DNA from: Pseudonocardiales bacterium | GTDB taxonomy: Bacteria; Actinomycetota; Actinomycetes; Mycobacteriales; Jatrophihabitantaceae | Reading direction: 5' to 3' | Length of the DNA: 10,776 bases | Assembly: GCA_025465405.1 (NCBI GenBank) | Contig: JAODNL010000278.1 | Location: 1 to 10,776, forward strand | Shown here: one piece after another, positions 1 through 5,900 of the stretch | How positions within the stretch are numbered: position 1 is the stretch's first letter | Layout: each line of letters starts with the position of its first letter | Translations under genes and position numbers: made by a program | Notes under the pieces: generated by a model | What the model saw: the letters and a program-made list of their open reading frames with translations, nothing else | Told to the model about the DNA's origin: nothing | Database searches by the model: none

Positions 1-39
1 TGCCCTCGGGCTAGACGAACCATCCTGACTGCTCACTGC

Positions 40-1083
40 TTACGCCGCGCGAAACACGTCCAACAGTTCCTGCTGAGAGTTGACGCCGAGTTTGGCGAAG
101 ACCGAGGCCAGGTGGTTGCGGACGGTGCTCTGGCTCAGAAACAGGCTCCGGGCGATGGCCGGCGCCCGATCGCCTTCCAGCAATCTGTTCACGATCTCCA
201 GTTCACGAGTCGTGAGCCGGCTGAGTCCTGGCACCCGGCGTTCTGACACCCCTCGGAACACGCCCCGCGCGAGCTGCGCGACCTCGGCACCGCGCCCGAG
301 TCGCAGGAGGATCGCGGACAGCTCGCCGGAGTCGTGACCGCCGCCCGTGCCGTCCGGTATCGGCAGGAACACGAACGCGCAGCTGGGGGACGGCTCGAGC
401 GGGAGGATCAGCACCTCGCACCTCAGCGCAGGAGCCTCGAACCCGGTTCGGATATCGAGGTGCAGGGTGACTCCGTTCTGGCTCGCGGATGCCTCGCTCA
501 ATGCCGACAGGCAACCTGGCACGGCGTCCGGGGCGACCAGCGCGAGGAGGGAGGAACCCAACAGCTGGGCGACGGGCACATTGAACAGTTCCTCCGCGTC
601 ATTGCTGATCCGCTCGATCAGCAGACTCGAATTGGCCGTACCGACCACAGCGGGTGCCTCGCGCCAATCCGCAGGCGGTGGCCCGTCCACGGTTACGACA
701 TCGGCGACGAGAACCACAACCACAAAGTCCGTAGCGGGCTGACGCGCGAACGAACGGATCCACATCCGGATCTTCACGTCGTCGCCATCCAGGCGAAGCA
801 GCGTGCGAAACGTCTCGAAGCCGTTGAGGCGTCCACCGGCGAATAGATCGGCGCCCGGCGCCGGGCGGTCTGCGGTGAACTCCTCGAGAAAGTGGCCCAC
901 GGCCATCCCGCCCGCAGGATCCAGCAGCCGGGTTGCGGCCGGGCTCGACGCGACGATCCGCTCCGAAGGCACCTCGAGAACCAGAGCCGGGAACGGAATG
1001 GCGCCGAGCACCTCGGCGGCTATGCGCGACACCTCACCGGCGCTCAACGCGTCGGTGCCGGCTATGCGCACCGATCCAGGCAC
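40..1083 (-). CDS. LuxR-family transcriptional regulator with tandem PAS-like sensor domains
   Basis: 347 aa, probably a cytoplasmic DNA-binding regulator. The C-terminal 58 residues (about 290-347) form a typical LuxR/GerE helix-turn-helix: LTTRELEIVNRLLEG, then IARSLFLSQSTVRNHLASVFAKLG. Upstream are two PAS-like segments. The first (about 17-130) contains ALVLEVPSERIVASSPAATRLL. The second (about 140-245) contains LLIERISNDAEELFNVP. A short Gly-rich linker joins them to the helix-turn-helix. I see no receiver-type phospho-acceptor region, so control by ligand or cofactor binding at the PAS-like domains is inferred; no ligand can be named. The start is a GTG with a GGGAGGG Shine-Dalgarno site about 10 bases upstream; a second GTG four codons in is possible. 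The gene is divergent from the small gene at 1348 and may control the shared region, where a 14-bp palindrome lies. The family call is secure; the target genes are unknown. Confidence 0.9.
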   Translation of the reverse strand: MPGSVRIAGTDALSAGEVSRIAAEVLGAIPFPALVLEVPSERIVASSPAATRLLDPAGGMAVGHFLEEFTADRPAPGADLFAGGRLNGFETFRTLLRLDGDDVKIRMWIRSFARQPATDFVVVVLVADVVTVDGPPPADWREAPAVVGTANSSLLIERISNDAEELFNVPVAQLLGSSLLALVAPDAVPGCLSALSEASASQNGVTLHLDIRTGFEAPALRCEVLILPLEPSPSCAFVFLPIPDGTGGGHDSGELSAILLRLGRGAEVAQLARGVFRGVSERRVPGLSRLTTRELEIVNRLLEGDRAPAIARSLFLSQSTVRNHLASVFAKLGVNSQQELLDVFRAA

Positions 1084-1347
1084 TATCGCCGTACCCTCCC
1101 GGACACGCCGCCCCCGCCCGCGTAGCCCGCCATGCCCTCCACGTGACGAGAGCGTGATCGAAGACTAGTGCTGCACAGACTAGCTTGTCGCCGATTTGGC
1201 ACCGGTTGACTGGCCAGCGATTGACGGCCGCAGCCCGAGCCGTAACGCGAAGGCAACGGTCACGTGACCGACCGGAGATGAAGGGCGGACATGCTGTCGG
1301 CCACCGCTGGTCGGTGCTCTGGTCGGTGCTACAGCGAGGGACGGTTG
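1084..1347. promoter_or_regulatory. Divergent intergenic control region
   Basis: This 264-bp region separates two divergently transcribed genes, so it must hold both their promoters. Visible elements are CACGTGAC at 1140, the repeat AGACTAG at 1162-1168 and 1177-1183, and inverted arms CTAGT/ACTAG at 1165-1169 and 1179-1183. TTGACT (1206) and TTGACG (1221) are possible -35 boxes on the plus strand, followed by the 14-bp palindrome at 1257. No convincing -10 box is visible, so I do not assign exact promoters. Confidence 0.45.
1257..1270. promoter_or_regulatory. Perfect 14-bp palindrome, candidate operator
   Basis: CGGTCACGTGACCG is a perfect 14-bp inverted repeat with no spacer, in the divergent intergenic region between the PAS-LuxR gene and the small gene at 1348. 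The half-site string CACGTGAC occurs again at 1140-1147, close to the regulator's own start. A palindrome of this length in a promoter region suggests a dimeric regulator's operator, but which protein binds is unknown. Confidence 0.5.
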
Positions 1348-1578
1348 ATGAGTCAGCAGTTGCCCACTCTCGTGGACGCATTGTTCGAAGAGCCCACGCT
1401 CGACCGGCTCGATGTGTTGCTCGGCGCGTTGATTGAGCTCCCGCGTGATCAGCCGTTAGCGGGTCTGATCGATGATCTCCTCGATTATCGGGTGGCATTG
1501 GCCGAAAGCCTCGCCGGCTCGACGCCTCCGATCTCGGCCGGAGATTCTGTCGTCGCGGCCTGGGAAGCCCTTCGATAA
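1348..1578 (+). CDS. Small acidic protein of unknown function
   Basis: 76 aa, beginning MSQQLPTLVDALFEEPTLDRL. I recognise no family. The protein is Leu/Asp/Glu-rich, looks helical, has no signal peptide or membrane segment, and would be a soluble cytoplasmic protein. I chose the ATG at 1348 because GAGGG sits about 7 bases upstream. The same frame is open back to 1291, but that extension is Arg/Cys-rich and lacks a ribosome binding site. It is divergent from the PAS-LuxR gene, whose promoter region it shares, and converges on the coiled-coil gene across a hairpin terminator. That isolated position, with its own ribosome binding site and terminator, supports a real gene. Function is unknown; control by the neighbouring LuxR protein is only an inference from position. 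Confidence 0.6.
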   Translation: MSQQLPTLVDALFEEPTLDRLDVLLGALIELPRDQPLAGLIDDLLDYRVALAESLAGSTPPISAGDSVVAAWEALR

Positions 1579-1592
1579 GTCGAGCGAACTCC

Positions 1593-1627
1593 GCCCGGGA
1601 GCCGACCGTAAAGTCGGCGTCCCGGGC
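1593..1627. terminator. Bidirectional hairpin terminator between convergent genes
   Basis: The arms GCCCGGGAGCCGAC (1593-1606) and GTCGGCGTCCCGGGC (1613-1627) pair over 14 bp with one bulged G and a CGTAAA loop. There is no clear U-tract, as is common in actinobacteria. The hairpin lies 15 bp after the stop of the plus-strand gene and about 35 bp after the stop of the minus-strand coiled-coil gene, so it can serve both. Confidence 0.75.
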
Positions 1628-1661
1628 TGAGGCCGATCTGGATGCTGGTACGCGCGTGGCG

Positions 1662-2249
1662 TTACGCGCGCTGCAGTCGCTGAACGTTCTGCCGGGTCTG
1701 CTGGATCTGCTGGTCGGCCTGGCTGGCCAGGTCGTGCGACCGATTTGCCTGGTCTTCGGCCTGCTGGGCCTGCTGGTTGGCCTGCTCCGAGTTGTCCTGA
1801 GCGTTCTGGGCCCGCTGGTTGGCCTGGTTGGCTTCGTTCTGAGCCTGCTGGGCCTGGTTCTGAGCCTGCTGGGCCTGGTTCTGAGCGTTCTGCGCCCGCG
1901 AGGAGGCCTGGCTCGCTTCGTTCTGAGCCTGCTGGGCCTGACTCTCGGCCTGGTGAGCCTGGTTGGACGACTGCTGCGCGGCCACGTTGGCCTGGTTGGC
2001 CTGATTCTGGGCCTGCCGAGCCGCCGACTGTGCCTGCTGGGCATAGCCGCGCGCCTGCTGCGCCTGCTGGCGGGCATTCTGCGCCTCGTGCTGGGCCATC
2101 TCGACGCGGTCGCGGACCCGGTCGACGTCCTGGCTGATGTGCTCGCGGGCGGACATTTCCGCCAGCGTGCGGGCGTCCTGCTCCCGCCTGGCCTGCTCGT
2201 CATTTCCGGTCTGCGCTGTGCGCTGTGCAGATGTGCTCGATGCTGTCAT
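1662..2249 (-). CDS. Alanine/glutamine heptad coiled-coil protein
   Basis: 195 aa with no signal peptide and no membrane segment, so probably cytoplasmic. After a polar N-terminus (1-40, beginning MTASSTSAQRTAQ), almost all the rest is one long coil. Alanine recurs with strict 4-3 spacing (AxxxAxx) for roughly 17 heptads, with Gln and Asn between, as in AQNQAQQAQNQAQQ. Leucine and isoleucine are nearly absent from the core, which is typical of alanine-zipper packing (compare the alanine-core designs of Lpp). The coding DNA contains a perfect 21-bp tandem duplication, so the coil has grown by heptad duplication. I chose the ATG at 2249 because AAGGAG lies four bases upstream; an upstream in-frame start (2336) lacks this. 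The role is unknown: a scaffold, spacer or stress-protective protein is possible. The antisense frame is also open, but is a compositional shadow. Confidence 0.85.
   Translation of the reverse strand: MTASSTSAQRTAQTGNDEQARREQDARTLAEMSAREHISQDVDRVRDRVEMAQHEAQNARQQAQQARGYAQQAQSAARQAQNQANQANVAAQQSSNQAHQAESQAQQAQNEASQASSRAQNAQNQAQQAQNQAQQAQNEANQANQRAQNAQDNSEQANQQAQQAEDQANRSHDLASQADQQIQQTRQNVQRLQRA
1841..1882. repeat. Perfect 21-bp tandem duplication inside coiled-coil gene
   Basis: Positions 1841-1861 and 1862-1882 are identical 21-bp units, each coding one heptad on the minus strand. A third, partial copy (first 16 bases) lies at 1925-1940. Degenerate versions of the unit run through most of the gene. 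The length matches seven codons, so slippage would add or remove whole heptads without breaking the frame. Confidence 0.85.
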
Positions 2250-2295
2250 TACCGGCTCCTTTATTCCGGGGATTGTCGCCCCGTGTGATCCCGGA

Positions 2296-2321
2296 TCTCC
2301 CTTTTGAATTCCGGGATAAAC
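2296..2321 (-). promoter_or_regulatory. Possible SigB/SigF-like promoter of the coiled-coil gene
   Basis: On the minus strand GTTTA (2321-2317) is followed after exactly 15 bases by GGGAGA (2301-2296). The general-stress sigma factors of Gram-positive bacteria recognise GTTTA, about 15 bases, then GGGTAT. The -35 part matches well and the -10 part matches only in part (4 of 6). The predicted transcript would start about 40 bases before the ATG. This is a motif match only. Confidence 0.3.
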
Positions 2322-2378
2322 CAACCATTGCCCCATCCGGGTCCGGCAGTCAAGGCTCGTCGCGGAACACGTCGAAAA

Positions 2379-2418
2379 CTCTTCGCAAACATCAGCGATC
2401 TCATGAAGAAGCGAAGAG
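2379..2418. repeat. 8-bp inverted repeat, candidate operator or stem-loop
   Basis: CTCTTCGC and GCGAAGAG are exact reverse complements separated by 24 bases. This is too wide for a simple terminator and is not followed by a U-tract, so it is recorded only as a dyad in the spacer. Confidence 0.4.
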
Positions 2419-2583
2419 ATAAGCGTCTCCGACTCACGCCGTCTTTGACTTCCTGGCAGTGGGCGCAGGCGTAGGCCAACTTCTCAGATTGGGCATTGTT
2501 GACGCTGAAGAGGTTCATCACTGCAAGGCATGCGAATCAGTGTGCGAAATTGAATTTCCGTGGCAGAAGGGGGAACACATCAA

Positions 2584-2781
2584 ATGGACACCCGTCTCTT
2601 ATCAAAAAGTATCTCGCTGGCCCTGAATTGGGGTTTACCGCTGGCGACGGCCGCGGTCCTTGCGACCGTCGACGTGCGCACCGGAAACAGGGCCGCTTCG
2701 GCACCGGCGGGCCAGCAGGTCGCCTGCCTCAGCGCAGCGGTCGTCCTGACTACCTGGCGCCGGGGCTGGAATGTTAGCTAA
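2584..2781 (+). CDS. Putative small membrane-associated protein, unknown
   Basis: 65 aa, beginning MDTRLLSKSISLALNWG. There is one hydrophobic stretch (about 10-30, LALNWGLPLATAAVLATV), then an Arg/Gly-containing part and a second mildly hydrophobic segment (CLSAAVVLTTW). I recognise no family. The ATG follows GAAGGGGGA with a 10-base gap, which is acceptable but long; a GTG at 2560 in the same frame is the alternative. The second half has high G/C at third positions, as expected for a gene here, but the first half does not. It lies 190 bp upstream of the giant secreted-protein gene on the same strand, and a promoter-like sequence falls between them, so they need not be co-transcribed. It could be a chance frame. 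Confidence 0.35.
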   Translation: MDTRLLSKSISLALNWGLPLATAAVLATVDVRTGNRAASAPAGQQVACLSAAVVLTTWRRGWNVS

Positions 2782-2789
2782 TCGTGAAG

Positions 2790-2803
2790 TAGAACGTGTT
2801 CTG
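2790..2803. promoter_or_regulatory. KstR-like palindrome upstream of the giant gene
   Basis: TAGAACGTGTTCTG has perfect arms AGAAC/GTTCT around GT. It matches 13 of 14 positions of the mycobacterial KstR operator family (TNNAACNNGTTNNA, often TAGAAC-GT-GTTCTA). KstR is a TetR-type repressor of sterol catabolism genes. The site ends five bases before a possible -35 box. A TetR-family operator is plausible, but no such regulator lies in this window and one match can occur by chance. Confidence 0.4.
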
Positions 2804-2807
2804 TTAG

Positions 2808-2836
2808 TTGACTGTTAGTTATCCGCTGGTTAGGCG
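2808..2836 (+). promoter_or_regulatory. Candidate promoter of the giant secreted-protein gene
   Basis: TTGACT (2808-2813), a 17-base spacer, then TAGGCG (2831-2836) resemble an actinobacterial housekeeping promoter: the -35 is good, while the -10 keeps the leading TA but lacks the final T. Transcription would start near 2843 and leave a leader of about 130 nt. The region also carries CTGTTAGTT twice (2801-2809, 2812-2820). Confidence 0.4.
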
Positions 2837-2927
2837 TCACATTTGCACCGACTGTGCGTGAACTCTCGGCGCGCGATGATCAGGTCGCCGTCAAAAGTTG
2901 TCAAACGGCTCGCAATACCCAATATTT

Positions 2928-2960
2928 CCAGGCTGTACCCGGTGCTATGCACCGGCCTGG
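2928..2960 (+). promoter_or_regulatory. Leader hairpin abutting the Shine-Dalgarno site
   Basis: CCAGG (2928-2932) and CCGGTGC (2939-2945) pair exactly with GCACCGG (2949-2955) and CCTGG (2956-2960). The result is a 12-bp stem with a TAT loop and a six-base bulge on the 5' side. The hairpin ends where the GAGGGG ribosome binding site begins (2961-2966), five bases before the ATG at 2972. It may influence translation or mRNA stability. No known riboswitch or RNA family is recognised. Confidence 0.5.
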
Positions 2961-2971
2961 GAGGGGAAGCA

Positions 2972-5900
2972 ATGAGGGGCAAGGGTTTAGTTGCGCTCGT
3001 CGTCGTGAGCGCGATGTCGGTCGTCGGGCTCGTCGCTACAGCAGGGTCGGCGTCGGCCGCACCGACTACTCCGGCGCCAAGCGCCACCAGCGGGGGACAA
3101 CCCCCGGCGTCGTGCTCGGCTCCGCCGAACAGCCCTGACGCCACCGCAGCCAACCGCGATCACTTCATCAGCCTGTGGACGCCACGCCTTGCGAACAAGG
3201 CATGGTTCACCCAGTTCGCCAACCTCGGCGCAGTTCCCGCTGACATCGCGGCCGAGGGCTTCAACGGCATGGATCAGCCCACCCAGGCGTGGCTGGTTGC
3301 CTGCCTGGTGGACAACGTGCTCGCCGTCTCCGGACAGAACGCGCCGGACTCTCAGGTCGCGAGCTATCAACTCGGCCTCGACCTGGTGATCTTCGGTAAG
3401 GGGCAGATCGCGACGGCCCGCAAGCAGCTGGCGGCCACTACCGCCCCGGCGCTGAAGCCACCGGCCGCGGTGCCCAGCAACCTCACGTCGAACGCGTTGT
3501 CGGGCACCGCCGCTGACTTGGCCGGATCGCCGAGCCTGACGGCAGCGGCCCAGCCGACGGTGGACGTCACGACGCCCACTACCTCGACAAGCACCGACTT
3601 CACCACGCAGGCGTCGACTCGGCTGCAAAACCTGGTCGGAGCACCGTCGGTCGTTCCCACAAAGGCGAAGGTGAACGCGTCGGCAAGCACGACAGCCACC
3701 ACATCAGCCAGCATCGATCCGAACGCGCTGATGAACAAGCTGCAGACGGTCTTGAACACCCCGCTGGTCGCCTTGATTCTGAAGGCGGTTGCGGATCTGG
3801 AGCAGCTGATCGGCAAGATCCAACAGGTGCTGTTCACCCTGCCTGGTCTGAATCTCCTGGCCTCGGCTTTCTATCGAGTGTGCGCCGAGTCGGCGACCCA
3901 GCCGCTTGCGTGCAGCGTGTCGCTACCGGTGGGCATTCCGATCCCGGCTGACGTCACCGGTGACAACTTCCCGGACGTCCTGGCCGAGCTCCTCCCGAAC
4001 ATCAACCTGTCGGCACCTACTGATTTCGGCGTGCAGTTCACCGTGACGCGCCTGTTCCCGACCAGCGGTCCGTTGCCCGCCCACATCTTCGTCGTCTACG
4101 ACGTACCGATCGCGAACAAGCGCATCGAATACGGCTACGACGGGCGGGCGTCGACGCTGGCCACCAGCGCAACGACGGCGTTCACGCTGCATAACGCGTT
4201 CAAGGCGCTGACGGGTGACGTGGACGTCAGTGCCCAGGTCACCAGCCAGCAGCCTGGCTCTACCGAGGCGCTCACGTTCGCGGTGAAGGACCTGGTGGGC
4301 GGATCCATCGGAGTGCCGCCGACGGAGGCGAACCCGATGGCCGGCGCGGCACAGCTCAGTCCGTTCCCGACCAGGTTCACGCTGGGAGCACATCTGATGC
4401 ACGGCGCGCAGGACGAGGACATTTTCACCGTCCAGTCCTCGACGCCGTCGACCGTGAATGCGGTCATCGACCAGGACACGACGACGACCACGCCCAAGAG
4501 TCACCGCGAATTCACCGCGCTGGTCGACAAGCTGCCCACGTCGGTCACCGTCGATCTGACCCACCAGGGGCCGAAGCAGATAATCACGTACTCGGCCAGC
4601 GCCCCGATCGCACACGTCCAGGCGACCGACACCGCTACGCCTGACGTCAGTCACGCGAACTCCTACACGCGCAGCGTGTACGACGTGCTGGGCGTGCCGA
4701 CGGCCGTCCAGGTGACGCTGCAAGGCGCGCAGGACATCCTGTACACCGCATCGGCCAAGATCCCGCAGGTCACCTTCAGCACGCAGACGCGGCAGAACGG
4801 CGTTCTCCAGCAGGAGATCACCGCGCAGGCCCACCAGATACCGACGTCGGTCCACGTCACCAACACCACCGGGGCAGATCAGACCGCCGTCACCTACGAC
4901 GCCAACGAGGTGCTGCCTGACGTCTCGTTCTCCATGTACGACCTCAACCAGGACCAGACGAACCTGACGGCCACCGCCACGTCGATCCCGACCCACCTGC
5001 AGTTCACCCAGACGAAGAGCACCGGTGTCTTCGACTTCGCGGCGAACGCCGGCATCGGCCTTATCCAGGCCGCGTTGACCCGGGGCGGCGGCTCCGTGCT
5101 GCACCTCACCGGCGATCACGCGACCGTGTACAAGCGAGGCAATGCTCTTGGCCTGGAACTGCAGCTCAGTGGGTTCCAGTCCGCGCACTTCGACGGGTCG
5201 CAGAAGACGATCGTCAGCCTCGGCCTCGATCCCGGTGGCCAGGCGTTCGACGCCATCGCCGATCTGGACAGCCCGAACGTGCTGGCTTCAGTGCACGTGT
5301 CGAAGCTGCCGGCGACGATGTCGGTGGCCATCGACCCGGTCGGGGGAGTCGCGACCTACAGCGCGTCCAGCATCATTCCGGACCTGCACGGCAGCTTCAC
5401 CCAGCGTGACACCGGCACGATCGCAGACCTGAAGCTGACCCAGTTGCCGAAGAACATCTCCTTGTCCTTCAACACGTCCGGCGCGGCCCCCCAGATCAGC
5501 TACGGCGCGGATTCGCGGCTGGGCTCGATCGACGGCACGTATCAGCAATCGCCGGGGGGGCTGTCCTTCCACGCCGTGATCAGTGACCTGGCGCAGTTCA
5601 TGTCGATCAGCGGCCAGGACCCGATCGTCTTCGATGCCCGGACCTCGTCCCTCGCCGCACCCGGATCGTCCTACCTGGGACAGGTGCTCTTCGACTACGC
5701 CACCGACGGGACATTCCAGAGCCCGCCGACCAGCGACGACCATCTGTACCTGAATACCTCCGGCGGAGCCACCCACGCCGAAGTTCAGTACACCGGTCTG
5801 CAGTTCCTCAGCGCGGACACCAGTGGCGGAGCTCTGCATGCCGAGATCCGCAACGTGTCGCCGCGCCTGCTCCGCGCTTACCTGACGACGGACAACCTCA

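Larger units (their letters stand above)
2250..2583. other. Gene-poor divergent spacer, less GC-rich
   Basis: These 334 bp hold no gene that I can support. The part near 2249 carries the ribosome binding site and likely promoter of the coiled-coil gene, a direct repeat ATTCCGGG (2263-2270 and 2308-2315), and the short dyad GATCC-C-GGATC (2287-2297). Perfect inverted arms CTCTTCGC (2379-2386) and GCGAAGAG (2411-2418) lie in the middle. TTGACG at 2499 could be a -35 box for the plus strand, but no good -10 follows. The base composition is visibly more A/T-rich than the flanking genes. Confidence 0.5.

Noticed and set aside
1034..2203. Minus-strand 389-codon frame, Arg/Pro/Thr-rich
   Set aside because: It overlaps three better-supported genes, is low-complexity and comes from the shifted heptad repeats.
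1656..2288. Plus-strand 210-codon frame rich in Leu, Gly and Val, resembling a membrane protein
   Set aside because: It is the antisense of the Gln/Ala heptad gene: minus-strand CAG, GCC and AAC codons read as Leu/Gly/Val-type codons on the other strand. It lacks a ribosome binding site, whereas the minus frame has AAGGAG and clear heptad order.
2261..2521. Minus-strand 86-codon frame in the spacer
   Set aside because: No ribosome binding site, no gene-like third-position bias, and it overlaps the promoter and start of the coiled-coil gene.
2843..2971. Longer N-terminus for the giant protein
   Set aside because: It would place 43 basic residues before an obvious signal peptide and would overlap the leader hairpin; the ATG at 2972 has the strong ribosome binding site.
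3923..5188. Minus-strand 421-codon frame inside the giant gene
   Set aside because: Arg/Gly/Val-rich translation typical of an antisense shadow in GC-rich DNA; the plus frame has a signal peptide and ordered repeats.
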